Shown here one piece after another: positions 12,220 through 23,200 of a stretch of DNA of 64,000 bases; the stretch's first letter is position 1; the number at the start of each line of letters is the position of its first letter. Both the position numbers and the translations under genes were made by a program. The notes beneath the pieces are model-generated. The model did not search any database and was not told the origin of the DNA. It saw only the letters and a list, made by a program, of their open reading frames with translations. The stretch is from Otis tarda (taxonomy: Eukaryota > Chordata > Aves > Otidiformes > Otididae), in contig CM048553.1 of assembly GCA_026413225.1 (NCBI GenBank), forward strand, positions 113,357,190 to 113,421,189. Reading direction: 5' to 3'.

Positions 12220-12480
12220 CCCCCTTTTAAAAATGCAAATTGATAAATAAACACTGAAACAATAGGGCTGGGCTAATCCTTTTTCAAAGGGCAAATTGCT
12301 AATCTAACTCCCCAGCCAGGATGGCTGCTTCACTTTAACAATAGCTGCATTTATACCTTATGTTTTACTTGTAAACTGACATGTAGTGAATTGGAAAGGG
12401 TTTGGGCTCACCTGCTTGGGGGAGGAGGGCGGCTAATCCTTTCATGCCCTGCTTGCTCGGCAAGCAACGCTGCCATTTGA
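12220..12480. promoter_or_regulatory. Candidate enhancer-like element with POU, forkhead and SOX motifs
   Basis: A perfect POU octamer ATGCAAAT at 12233-12240 is followed at once by a forkhead-type ATAAACA at 12247-12253 and a SOX-type AACAAT at 12258-12263. A second AACAAT lies at 12337-12342. The surrounding 250 bases are non-repetitive and non-coding. Such close packing is characteristic of developmental enhancers, but the individual motifs are short and common. Function and conservation are inferred. Confidence 0.4.
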
Positions 12481-13454
12481 TCATGCTGAAGCGAAAAGGC
12501 CAGTGTGGTGCTGCCAAATTTTCAGCCACATTAGGCCTGGTTGTGCTTGTGCTTTAACAATGGCGCCAGTGTCTCTGGGTATGGGCAGAGAGAAAGGACT
12601 ATTCACATCTTCACCTACCGAGTACCCGAGGGCTTGATCTGCAGAGGCGCTGGGCACCCCCAGAAAGGGGGTGCTGACCTCGCTGACTGTCAGCAACCCC
12701 GTTTTTCCTCTCTTGACAGGTGTGCTGAGTCCTTGCTAATGAATATTGGCAACAGAGCGTGTTTGCGCCTGTCTCTAACAGCCCCTGCTCCTGGGTGGTG
12801 AGGCCGTTGTGGAAAAGCAGCAGGAGTGGAGAAGAGTCTGAGTGGCCTTGTCCACCACGTTGACCTGATAGGGGACTGGGAGCTTGAACCAGGGGCTGTG
12901 TGCTGGGTTAGCAGAAAAGCAGATCAGTGCTAATGACTCGATTGGTAGGTTGTGTGAGTTTGCCTTGCCTGGCATTCATGCAGATTTTATTAGTTTAGCA
13001 GAATTGCTTCTGGTAATACTGGATAATTCCTGGCTTGGAGTTTTATCCTCAGCTGCTGGAGCCTCTCTTTCTTTCCTACCAGCTTTTTTGCTCTTTCTCT
13101 TAATTTAGGCTCTAGTGTTAGATCTGATTCAAAGAAATGGAAATGAGTGGTTTTTTTTTTTTTTCTTCCTGTGTTTGATCAGTATAAATGTCTCCAACAG
13201 AAATCCATGAGCCTGTCTCAAAATGAAGGAAACGGGGAGTATCTGTAGCTATTGAGTCACAAATTTAGGGCAATTCGATAGAGAATGGGGATTGAATTAG
13301 ACCCATGGAGTGCCTTCTTCAACGTAACGAGCTTTATATGAGCATGGAAGAGGAAAATCGGGATGCTTTCTATTTTTTTTTTCATCCCTGGAGGGATTAT
13401 ATTTGTAATCTTCCAGTGTCATGGGAGATTAACATCAACCTGTGTGTTTTGCAG
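12481..13454. other. Unique sequence with a T14 run, no gene supported
   Basis: A run of 14 T lies at 13151-13164. Frames at 12481-12696 (minus) and 12541-12801 (plus) overlap and have no recognisable product. Nothing else supported. Confidence 0.4.
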
Positions 13455-13735
13455 GAGAAATTGCTACTGGCATCTGGCAAAGCGATTCGTGCAGCTTTAT
13501 TTAAGGGATTCTTTGGAAAGGGAGGCAGGAGCAGTCATGGGCAAAATGTGCCAGAAGTACTTTGCGAAAGACTTGGAGAGTCCTGGTTGGATGTTGCTGG
13601 TCTGAAGTCTTCTCCTCTCTACCAGGAGAGGAGTGTTAATGCAGCATCAGCTCACAGTAAAGTCTAGCCAAGTAAAGGATGCTGTAGTTTTTCTACCTGT
13701 TAGTAGATTGAATTAAAGACTGTGGGAAATGGGTT
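13455..13735 (+). repeat. Copy A of an unrecognised ~280-bp repeat
   Basis: This segment is related to 15270-15545 in the same orientation. Shared blocks, in order, are TTAAGGGATTCTTTGGAAAG (16 of 20 bases shared), AGGAGCAGTCA (exact), TCTGAAGTCT (exact), CCAGGAGAG (exact) and a final ACCTG...GACTGTG...GGGAAATG. By eye the pair is about 60-65 percent identical with small gaps, so the duplication is old. I do not recognise the family. The frame 13305-13667 crosses it but has no known product. Confidence 0.55.
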
Positions 13736-13959
13736 ATTAGAACTTAAAGCCTTCTAGCTCATACAGACCTACAAGTTTGATTATTTTTGAACACAAGTTT
13801 TTACATCAGCTAGCTCAAATTAAGAGTGCCTGTTCCTTTTTGCCTTGGTTAATGAAGGCAGAGCTGACACATGTAACACCAGTAGAAGAGTTATAGAAAA
13901 AGCTGTTTCATCTCAGTTTCTGTCTTACAAAACTAAGAAGAACTCATGAAATTATTGAC

Positions 13960-15020
13960 CATGATTTTTATTAGAACTTTGATTCTAACTATTGAATTTG
14001 GGAATTCAATGTGTGGCTAAAGAACAGCAAATGTAAGTACGTACCTATATTTAAGAAGGCAGTCTTACTGGATTTTAATACCTACCCCCTTGTCAATCCA
14101 GCCTCAAATACAAAAAATAAATTCAGGACAGATTGTGAGGGAAAGAGTTACTAAATACATGCAGGCAAGTGACCGAGAGAAAGAAAAAAAGAGCAAAAAC
14201 TACTTGTGACAGACTAGCAGGGTTATTTCCTTTTGTAATGTAACTGTATTTGTAGATAGAAAATACACAGCTCTTTCATCTTTCACAACTTTTTTAAGCA
14301 CTTCCAATATTTTAATTTCTATTATAATAATATTTGAATTCTGCTAAAATTATTGTTTAACATGGGTAAGGAACTGGCTAATAAGGCAACAGCAGTGACA
14401 TATGTGGGAAAAAGAAATAATAGATTTGGGGGAGTTTTCTTGGCAGAATTTCATAAAAATAAATCTGGCGACCAAATTGCATTAACATTTTCAACAAGTG
14501 TCAATGTAGGAGTATGCTGATGCCCTGGAGTTGGGAAACAGTATGCATAAAAAGTGGGATTTGGATCTCCACAAGGAGAACAAAATAATCACAGTAGCAG
14601 AAGTGACGTGAAATGTAATAGCGCGGAAGATAAGATCTCGCAGCATTTAGGGAGAAATAATAAACATTTTGGCAATGAACTGAAGCTGAAGGGTTCAGAG
14701 GAGGTGAAAGCCGGGGTGCTGCAGTGAGTCACAGGAAGTTTGAGTTGGATGCGGTATCGGTGCAACCCTTTCCAGGGGAGAGGGGAGCATTGTATTTGTG
14801 CTGCTTAGCCAGGTGCTGGTGGGAGAGACCTCATGTGAAACGCTGTGTACAGCTCTAGGCAGCTGCCTTCAGAGGAAGAATTAAAAAAAAAAAAAAAAAA
14901 AAAAAATCCTCACTGAAAGTAGGTGCAGTGTAGGGCGAGCAGAATAACCAAGAGACTGGAAAACCTGTCTTGTGGGAGGCTAAACCTACTCCACTCACTC
15001 AGTAACTACAGAAAGGGAAA
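13960..15020 (+). mobile_element. Old, diverged CR1-type LINE fragment (ORF2 3' part)
   Basis: Separate blocks fit the CR1/L3-type ORF2 in order. AGCAAATGTAAGTAC...TATATTTAAGAA (about 14026-14058) matches the 'ANVVPIFKK' region. GTGAGGGAAAGAGTTACTAAATACATGCAGGCAAGTGACC (14135-14174) follows the 'RPVSL' region. TGCTTAGCC...GACCTCATGTGAAACGCTGTGTACAGCTCT (about 14801-14856) matches the 'ALVRPHLEYCVQL' region. CAGAATAACCAAGAGACTGGAAAACCTGTCTTGTGGGAGGCTAAA (14939-14984) matches the 'KRATKMIKGLENLSYEERL' region. Gaps and substitutions are heavy, the reading frame is broken, and the 3' end is missing. A run of 24 A interrupts it. This is a dead copy, much older than the CR1 at 43.8 kb. Confidence 0.62.
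14883..14906. repeat. Poly-A run (24)
   Basis: An uninterrupted run of 24 A lies within the old CR1 fragment. It is either an expanded internal A-tract or the tail of a small insertion whose body I cannot identify. Confidence 0.85.
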
Positions 15021-15269
15021 GGTGCGAAGAAGGGAAGAGTAACTGAAACTGAAGGACAACAAGTATTAAAAAAATAGTATAATAGAGTATAAGGAGTATA
15101 CTTGAGTATTAACAAATATAGTGAGGCATGAACTGTAGATTTAAGATGAAATTCCCACCATTTAAGCAGTGAGGTTCTGGATGAGGCTTCCAGGATGAGC
15201 AGCTTAGACAAGCTGATGAACGTTTAACGTGTTTAGTACCTGCTTTGTCAGATTGGCAAAGACAGCAGG

Positions 15270-15545
15270 CAATGAAGCTGGCAGCGAGCAGGGCAATATT
15301 CGTTGTAATGCTGGCCTGTGTTTAGGGGATCCTTAGGAAAGAAGGGAAGGAGCAGTCAAGAGCCCAATGAGCTGTACTGGAAAGATGGAAAAGATGTGGA
15401 GGCTTTAGGTCAGACAACACTTGTCTGAAGTCTTGTCTTGTCTGCCAGGAGAGTGGTATTAGGCAGCTCAGAATAAATGTAGTCAGGTTTGCTCTGCGGT
15501 AAATACTTACCTGACTGTGAAGACACTTACGGGAAATGACAGAGG
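15270..15545 (+). repeat. Copy B of the unrecognised ~280-bp repeat
   Basis: Partner of 13455-13735, same orientation, start-to-start spacing about 1.8 kb, with the old CR1 fragment between them. Its blocks TTAGGGGATCCTTAGGAAAG, AGGAGCAGTCA, TCTGAAGTCT and GCCAGGAGAG align collinearly with copy A. Possible explanations are two insertions of one repeat family, an old local duplication, or terminal repeats of a larger element. The sequence alone does not decide. Confidence 0.55.
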
Positions 15546-15590
15546 ATGGCGGCAGATTTGTATGTTTTTTCTATATTTTGATATACACAG

Positions 15591-15637
15591 ACACACAGAT
15601 AGATATATATATATATATAGATAGATATATATATACA
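15591..15637. repeat. TA/GATA dinucleotide-tetranucleotide microsatellite
   Basis: Alternating TA units with interspersed GATA, preceded by an ACACAGACACACAG stretch. Likely length-variable. The Ile/Tyr-rich translations across it are artefacts. Confidence 0.9.
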
Positions 15638-16365
15638 TTTGTATGTTTCATGAAAAGCCTTGATGTGTCTGGGCAAGGAAGGTATTACTGCTTCAATAGG
15701 GGACTTCAGTTCCCAGAAATGCTGCCTTAAATTTTGCAAGGCAAAGGCAAAACATCTTGCCTTTCTTGTGGCTGTCCTTGCTTGTGTTAGGCAGGGGTGG
15801 GAATGAACTCTTGCGTTGATGAGGGCAACAGCCCTTGTGCTGTCTGTTGGGAGGTGTAAATCTCCACGTAGAGGAAGGTGAGAACCAAGCGCTGGTTGAG
15901 CTCGTGCTGGAAGCTCTGAGACTTGCAATCTGCCCGGCTAAGTCCCCTTTTGGACTGGGAGCACAACTGTGTTGAAATCCTCTGCGAGACCCGCAAGACT
16001 CTTGCTAAAAGAGCAACTGAACCAGAAGGTCAGACCCAGAAGGGGAGGGGGGAAAAAAAAACAACAAGAAACTCAAAAACCTGTGGGAACAATCACGGAA
16101 GGAGAGGAAGGAAGAGTGTTTCCTGGAAAATATAGAACCTCATTGAACTTTAAATCTTGCCCAGACACCCAGAGTCAACCCTGTTATGTTAGAAAAGCTT
16201 AATCCAGCAAAAATGGGGAGGAAAAGAAAAGAGGTTAAAATGCTGGAGGAGTGAATGATAACAATTTTCTCTTATGTCATGCTCCTTCACATCCTTCACT
16301 GTGCTGCACGCCACGGCGGGATGCTGCCTGCAGTGATTCCTGTGACCAGGCTGCTTTGTTTCTAG

Positions 16366-16532
16366 GTAGAGAAGAGGGGGGAAATGGGTGCAGGAAGCTG
16401 AAGTATCTTGTTCTGATCATCCAGGAGAGGAGGAATGTGACTCCGGATACGCAGCTGAAGCTGGCGTACAAAATGCAGTCATTTGGCTGCCCAGGAGAAC
16501 CTCCACTCTGCAATCCTAAGCACATGCTGCAC
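16366..16532 (+). other. Possible exon with consensus splice borders
   Basis: The 167-base interval is preceded by GCTTTGTTTCTAG, a passable acceptor, and followed by GTAAGTT, a near-ideal donor. One frame is open throughout and translates with segments such as QERRNVTPDTQLKLAYKM, which I do not recognise. Flanking sequence carries no partner exon that I could identify. It may be an exon of a long non-coding RNA or a chance arrangement. Confidence 0.15.
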
Positions 16533-19095
16533 GTAAGTTAAAAGCAATCGCAAGGGAATTTTAATGCCATATTAAATGTTGATTCATGTATGGCTGGAGC
16601 CGCGGTGGCCTGGAGGGCTGGTGTTTGATCCAACTCCGAAGTGACAAATGGATCTGTAACGTACGCTGGTTCCCATGCATGGCAAAAGTCATCTGATAGA
16701 GACCAGTGGTGAAGGGTGTGACTTGGAGCCATGTCCTCCTGGGGTGGGTGTATGCCTGAGTCACTAATTGCCTTTGGGAATAGCTTTCTGCACAGGAATG
16801 TTATCAGCACCTCTGCTGCTGAATTGTTCCCCCCTACAAAGACCCCAGTAGCATCACTGGTTGCCAAGTGCCCAGTGTTCGGTTTGTTCTGCTTGAGAAA
16901 GGAGCAGCTGAAGGGCTTTAGCAAAGAATTGCTCCCAATCTGGTCCACACCAATGGTAAACAGCTTTTGCTTCTGATCACAAACGGCATCAAAAAAGACA
17001 ATCCTCTTACCTTTTTTACTGTTGTCGTTTGGTTTTGATCACTCAAAAAAATAAGGAATATTTTGTAGGAAATAGAATTTTAAATACATATCAGATGTTT
17101 AGGCCAGATGCTTATTGAGTCAATGAATCATTTGCAATTGAGAAATATTTGCTCTCTCCACATGTTACTGACATCAGGAGTGCTTTTGTTACGGAGCAGA
17201 TGGGGGACCAAGTCACTCTCTGAGCAACAGAGTGAACTGAGTCAGATTTTCATCAGCTTTCGCTGGAGTGGATTCTCTGAGCTTCAGCTTTTCCATGAGT
17301 GAACCACGCTGGTCTCTCCTGGTCTCTCTCTCTTACTCTCCATCCTCCTCTCCCCCTTTTTAGCTCTTATGCAGCTGTATATTTTCCTCAAGCTTCGTTG
17401 AACTTGATAACTTTGAGTTCAGTTCGTCAAATTTGCTTCACCCAAATTCCAGTTTCATAGGATGCTGAGTTAAATACAAATTGGTGTAAATCTTGCCGCC
17501 GATTTGTGATCATTAACGTAAATAACGGGGATTGTCTTGAAGTCTGTGAACTTTGATGAGAATTGGGAGATCTGTGTCATCTCCTAACCAGCAGCAGTTC
17601 TCATGTGTAACCAATAATCACTACCTGCCTTGTTTTCCCCTACCTCTGGATCGAGGACAATATCTACAGAACCTCAGAGGTGCTGAAGTTATAGTCCATT
17701 CATATTTATAAAATATGTACGGGTAGACAGTTGTACCTCATGAGTATATCATTAGTATTAGCTGGGGCTGCAGAGGAAAAGAACAGTTTTTGGAAGATCC
17801 AAATAGCAGTCTATATCCCAAATTAATGTTGGACATTAAGAAGGTATAAAGATGTTAAACTGTGTGTGGAGTTTAATGGGTTATCCACGTAGATCCCCCC
17901 TCACTAACAAAACCACGACATTAGATTCAAAATGTTGTCATTCCTGTGAGAAGCAAATGTACTTATGCCCTGTGTCTTAGATGAAATACCATTGTATTTT
18001 TTCATTTCTGATGTGCCTGTTGATTTCTATTGGTGGGCTTGGAGAGTCAGGAGATCCACTGCTCTTTTGTGCCACTTACTTAATTGAAGCTAGCTGTGAA
18101 GTTCTGGCCGAAATTTGTGTTTGGATTATCAAGAACCCAACAACCTTAAGGACTCTGGCAACGGGGAGGGTAGCAATGTTACATTTATCTATCTTGCTTA
18201 TTTATTTCCATGGATATTTCCTTGATGCTATTTGGGCGATAGGTCACATAAGCGTTTCCCCAAAGCTACCTGCCCAACAGGAAATCATGAAAACTTTAGA
18301 CATGGGCCAGCTGAAAATCCCCCGCTGAAATGCTGTGGGTTTTGCTCTGTTTCTGCAGTAGGTGCTTTTCTCTGAGCTCATGTGTGAAGAAACCTCCCAG
18401 ACTGGAGCTGGACCAGAAAGCAGAAGCTAGACAATGCACCAAAGTTGACGTTTTGAAACTATTTCCACTTATTTAAACAACTCTATTACCTGTTTGAATA
18501 CCTGGAAGTACTCCAGAACTTCAACAGTTTATAATTTTCTCTTGTCTAATTCCCCTGGTTTATTTTCCCAGGCCTGGTAGATGCTGTCTTGAAACGTTCT
18601 CACTTAGAAGGCAGAGAGGTCCCTGTTTTCACGGTGTCTTCATCCCTGCAGTAAGAGGGCTGATGTTACGGTGTTGCTGTGTTACACCTCCTAAGGCATA
18701 AAAAAAGTCTAATAATGTTCAAGATTCAGGTCTGCAGGATGGGAACAAAAGCTCCAGGCTGGTGGTGAGCAGTGATAAGGGTCCTCGCCTTGAGGAAAGG
18801 CTATAAAATCTGGCTATGGCCAACGGCTACTGGCACAGGGGACTGCGAGAGCCGGGTTGCCTTCCTGGGACAGGGGAATGAGGAACTGTTTGAGGGGTCT
18901 CGCTCTAGACTTTTAGGGTAAAACCCAACGCTTTCTCAATCAGTGTCTGGGCATGTTATTGCTTTGGTCACAAGGGGAAATCACAGAGGCGTGCACTGTT
19001 TAGAAGGATTTGAAAGTAGCTTGATATATGCACGCGAGTGTTCTGTAGCATAAGCAGCTGTATTCATCTCATGCGTTATGTAAAAAAAACCACTG
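16533..19095. other. Unique sequence, no gene supported
   Basis: A pyrimidine-rich patch (TCTCTCTCTC, CCTCCTCTCCCC) lies at about 17310-17360. The 17440-17560 part has a mildly CNE-like composition. The frame at 17981-18328 (plus, 115 codons) has two hydrophobic stretches in translation but no recognisable family. Nothing else supported. Confidence 0.4.
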
Positions 19096-19360
19096 CAAGG
19101 GTTGACAACTCTCTTTCCTTTGGACTATAAACCAATTTCTTGTTGTACCTTTAGTCCCCCTCCTCGCTCAATAAAAAAAATGATCCGGTTGGCCAGGTGC
19201 AATGTCGGAAAGTAGTCCCTGTCAAGCAAAGGTATTGGCAAGTGTCCATGGCACTTTATGAAATAATAGAGTACCACAGCAAAATATGACAGAAGTCCAA
19301 CATTACTGACCGCAAATAAATAAAACACCAATCTTTGACCACGGGGAAAAACTCGAGCTA
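19096..19360. promoter_or_regulatory. Candidate conserved non-coding element
   Basis: AT-rich unique stretch with a TALE-type TGACAG at 19287-19292, followed by TGACCGCAAATAAATAAAA near 19308 and GGACTATAAACCAATTTC near the start. The minus-strand frame covering it has no recognised domain. Called on texture only. Confidence 0.28.
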
Positions 19361-19689
19361 TTTTGCACACAGATCTCTGGCCCTTGCAGAGGCTGGGGGA
19401 AGGGAAATTCAGTTTCTTTCCTAACATTAACCAGACTTGCTTCCTAGTCAGCACTGAGCTTGCAGTTTTGTCTTTTCAGAGCATTTTTCCTGAAAGTGGG
19501 AAGTGGGAATCCAGCTGCAGGGTTCTAGTCTGCAGCTGCGCACGATGGGCGATGCTTTCCTTCCAGCTTTCAGTATTTAGAGTTGCTTCTGTTTTCCCTT
19601 GAACGGTGGAGACAAAGGTGCCTCGGTGGACTCTGGTGCAATTAAGAACCTAAATCACCGTCTAGTTTTGAACATTTGAACCAAGACCA

Positions 19690-19795
19690 TAGGAGAATGG
19701 CTGGCTTATAATGTCAGAAGTCCTAATTCCCACTCTGCCTTCCACCCCCATGTCAGACTGCTTTCCAGTGGTTTTTGCACCTCCGTGTATTCTAT
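19690..19795 (+). mobile_element. MIR-like SINE remnant
   Basis: TGTCAGAAGTCCTAATTCCCACTCTGCCTTCC at 19711-19742 resembles the MIR block GAGTCAGGAGTCCTGGGTTC / AATCCCAGCTCTGCCAC. Only this part is visible. Very old and approximate. Confidence 0.35.
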
Positions 19796-20917
19796 AATTT
19801 GTGTTCTTGAGTTTACATTTTGCAGCAGAAGAGGAAGCCTCATATGTGCCTTGGGGGCACTTTCCTATTGCATCTTAGCTTGGCATTCCTCATCTCAGCA
19901 TGTTCCTTCATTTAGTTTCTATGAATGAGGAAACATTTCCCCGCAGAGGAACATCTTCCCCTGCAGCTTGAGCCATGCCTGGAAGAAAGACACCTATCAC
20001 TCAGTTTGAACACAGCTCCATCCAAGTGATACCAATACAGCTATTTTCTTTCCATCTCTCTTGATTATAGTTGGGTCCCACAGTAGGGTGATATAAAACC
20101 AGTCTCGTTCACACTTCTGATGTGCTTGCCCGCCCTGTTTTCCTGTCCCTGCTTTTACAGACCTTGAGAAGGTGACGGTCACCATTTGTCAGTATGGATG
20201 TAGCCTCCATGGATCCCTATCCCCTGGTGTCCATCTGTATTCTTGCTCTTTATTTGGGACAAAATGTCCATAGCACTTAAGAGTTAAGCACCTTTGGAAA
20301 ATACAATCTTTATCACAGCCTTTGCCCACATCACAGGCCAAGGGAAGTTGCCTGGTGCGTGAGGTGTGTGGAAGGAGTTAATTGCTTGTGAAATAGAGGG
20401 ACTCCTTACAGCATAACCAGAAAACAGTGCATTACAATATTAGATTTTGCTTTGTCTGCTTAAAACTCCATTCCCTTTCCTTTCTTAGCCACTCCGCTAC
20501 GGCTCTTGTTCTTCTCTTCCTGACCAGTCACTGCTGAGCTTACAAAGGTTTGTAGAGGCCACGATGGAGAAGAAATCCTCTTCTGTTTGAAAACCGCTTC
20601 TATTTGCATTTTCTTTTAAATGGTATGTAGAAAATTAGTCAGTCATGTGTGAGGAGAAAAGCTAACATCCCTTGTAACCAAGCAGTTGAATGCTCTATAT
20701 ACCTGGGCAAACAGGTTGTAGAAGCTGCAATTCACCACCTTTGACTGTAAAGTAACTTCAAGTTTTCAACTTTCATGGCCACTCATTGGTGTTTGCAGAG
20801 CATTCCTAGAGCATATGGTAACCTTCAGCCCAGCACAGACCTTCAGGAATAAGCGCAAAATCTCTGCCAATCCCGTATGGGGCGTATGGTTAATGTTACA
20901 TTATGACTTAGCTCTTT

Positions 20918-20944
20918 TTTGTTTGTTTGTTTGTTTTGTTTTTG
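20918..20944. repeat. (TTTG)n microsatellite
   Basis: Four to five TTTG units with one TTTTG interruption lie between a T-run and TTTGCTTC. Confidence 0.85.
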
Positions 20945-21059
20945 CTTCAAGTAAATCTGAGTCCATCAGTTCCATTCAGTATCAGCTTTAGGACTGCCTG
21001 AAAGACTGTGTCAATACTAAAATACAAAGCATCTCGTTTGCAAGACATTCGCACATAGG

Positions 21060-21290
21060 GTTCTCATTATTTCGAGTGCTGCGCAAACATTTTAAAAGAA
21101 GCAGTTCCTGCCCCGGGATGTGCTCACCATCTAAAGAAATACAGCAGAAAAAAGAGCAGGAGGCAGAGACACGAAATAATCCTGCGGTGGTTCGGGTGAG
21201 ATGACACAGCTGACGACTGACAGGACCAGGAATAGGACCCAGAAGTCCTCGGCCGTGTTGCCTCTCGCACCCACTACGTTCCCAGGGTTG
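21060..21290 (-). mobile_element. Ancient amniote MIR-like repeat, reverse orientation
   Basis: The plus strand reads GAGTGCTGCGCAAACA, then TTCCTGCCCCGGGATGTGCT / CACCATCTAAAGAAATAC, AGGAGGCAGAGACACG, GACACAGCTGACGACTGACA and GGACCAGGAATAGGACCCAG / AAGTCC. This order is the classic reverse-strand pattern of amniote MIR-type SINEs: CTGTGCAAACAC, GTCCCTGCCCC, GAGCTCACAATCTAAATAGAC, GAGGCACAGAG, CACACAGCAGGTCAGTG, CAGGAATAGAACCCAGGTCTCC. Five consecutive blocks agree, so the assignment is fairly firm despite divergence. Confidence 0.6.
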
Positions 21291-22354
21291 ATTGTTATTT
21301 TAAATGTTTGTGGAACATCTGCATGTATAAAAGAACAAATCATAAACCAATTGCAGTTTTCCATTTTTCTGTGCTGTCAGAAGCATTGTTTTAGGACCAA
21401 GGAAGAGGGACAGAACGATCTGTTAAGCAACATCCCACGAGCAATATAAATCTCCTGAGAAAATAATGAGGCTGCTTCATCCTATCTGATTCCTGAAAGG
21501 CCTTCGTCCCTCGTAGGATGGTATACGCTTGGTGTCCCGACATGTTCCCTAGGAGAAATGCTGTGCTGGGCAGGCGGTGGAGCCCAGCTGTGATCCCACT
21601 GGTGTTTCGACACTGTCACTGCTTTTCCTGCAGCTTAGAGGAGACAAGGGACACTGTATGGGAAGTTAACTCTTGTTTCCTCAGCCTTGAAGGGAGGTGT
21701 CGCCGTGCCTGCACCTCATTATCTAAGTTGATGACTTCATGTGATGTTTCACCTTAGCATCTGACAACTGTTTATTTTGCTTTTCTGTCCCGCTTGAATA
21801 GAGCACGTGGGTGCTCAGCCGGGTGGTGCTATTAGAATCCCAGACTAGTCACAGTCTTTCACCCAGGCTTAAAGCACAGGACAGACCCAGAAAGGCTGGG
21901 GACAAAGTGACCACCATGGCAGGGGAGAGCGAAGGGCTCCAGCTTGTGCCTCGGGAGGGAAAGAGCTCAAGTGGCTGAAGTGGTGGTTGATGTCTGCTCT
22001 ACTCATTTCCCCAAGGTGCCTCGACGTACAGGGGCAGCGGCAGAGGTGTATCCCCCTTGAAGCAGTTCGCAGCTGTGGTATTGGAGCAGCCCCCCTTTTA
22101 GCAGCGGCTGGAGCTGACAGGGATGTTGCTGAGACAGGAGAGCTCATGTCCTCCTGCTGCCACCATGATGCAGGGACCCAGCGACCTCCGGGACAGGGGA
22201 GCTGGCAGTGGTAGATTATTGTGGTTTGACTTGCCATCTGTCTGCTCAGACACTTTTATGGGACCTTCTGCCTGTGAGTCTCTTGGCTCCCTGTGAGCAT
22301 GAGTGACCTAGTCCCCACAGCGTTCCCACCGACGTGGTGCATTTTGTCCCTGCC
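21291..22354. other. Unique sequence, no gene supported
   Basis: The minus frame at 21869-22237 (122 codons) and its plus-strand shadow have no recognisable product and lie in a GC-rich patch. Nothing else supported. Confidence 0.4.
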
Positions 22355-22540
22355 TAACACAAGTGGGAGCTCTGAACATCTCAGAAAGTCAAGCCACAAG
22401 TTTTCAAAATTATGCACCCAAACGGTCAATGACCCAAATTTAAAAGACTCTTTTGAAAACCTGAATTCTAACAACTTTCCCAAAGCTACAGCAAACAGGT
22501 GGGAAAGTCACCTTGCCCCATGGTGCACGGAGGCAGACAG
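22355..22540. mobile_element. Ancient amniote repeat fragment (MIR-like / palindromic family)
   Basis: GGGAGCTCTGAACATCTCAGAAAGTCAAGCCAC followed by TTTTCAAAATTATGCACCC resembles the amniote repeat pattern GGGTGCTCAGCACCTCTGAAAATCAGGCCAC with AAAATTAGGCACC. Farther on, AACTTTCCCAAAGCTACAGCAAACAGG matches the reverse MIR block ACTTGCCCAAGGTCACACAGCAA. Two old elements may abut here. Boundaries are rough. Confidence 0.4.
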
Positions 22541-22949
22541 TTACATGCACAGAGAAGTCGATGTTCCTCACAGATAATTTCAGTGTTGAAAAATCAGTGG
22601 TCTTTGAAAATACATGTCCAAGAATGTTTCCTGTATCATTCAAGGGTGTCAGCTCTTCAAATGCAGACTGAAGCACTGTTGGGAGAAAAACTATAAAAAT
22701 TGGGCTGACTTCTTTCCCTCTTCTCCCCCCACCGACCATTTAGGTCACTTTTTTCTGTGCTGATTTTGATATGAAAGCCAGGTAAATGATGGAAAAGTAT
22801 GTAATATGAGAGACTGCTGAAGGGACTGAGGTGTGGGGAATTGAAGGAAGACGAACTGATGATTTTTTATTAATTTTTAGGTCAAAGGGAACACAAAAGT
22901 CTGCCTGATTGTGACCATGCATTATTTTAAAACATTAAGAGGAGCAGTT

Positions 22950-23200
22950 AAAAAATGGGTGCCTAAATCCAAATCCCTTAAATCGCTAGTTAATTGTTTC
23001 AGTAGAGAGGCTACTGAAGTCTGTGACAGAAGACCCCTTTGCTACACTGGGTTTGCTGGACTTTTGCTGGACTTTTTTGCAAAAGCCCTAAGCATTCAGC
23101 AGCTCCCACTGAAGTCCCAGTTAAAATATTTTTCAGTTTCCCTGAAGTGCTGAATTATGGATTTAAGAACCCAACTCTAGGCACCATTTTTGTCTGTGTG
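22950..23200. mobile_element. Ancient palindromic interspersed repeat (probable non-autonomous DNA element)
   Basis: GGGTGCCTAAATCC near 22959-22972 is mirrored by GGATTTAAG...CTCTAGGCACC near 23159-23186, giving an inverted arrangement about 230 bases across. Between them, CAGCTCCCACTGAAGTCCCAG (23100-23120) matches the CAGCTCCCACTGAAGTCAATGGGAG core known from old repeats in turtles, crocodilians and birds. The terminal AAAGATCTTG fits the family's AAAATCTTGGCC end. Class assignment is inferred from the inverted structure. Confidence 0.45.

Noticed and set aside
13455-15545. Paired repeats as the two LTRs of one retroviral element
   Set aside because: The DNA between them is mainly an old CR1 fragment, and no retroviral parts or TG...CA borders could be placed.
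15591-15637. Ile/Tyr-rich peptides over the TA/GATA tract
   Set aside because: They are translations of a microsatellite.
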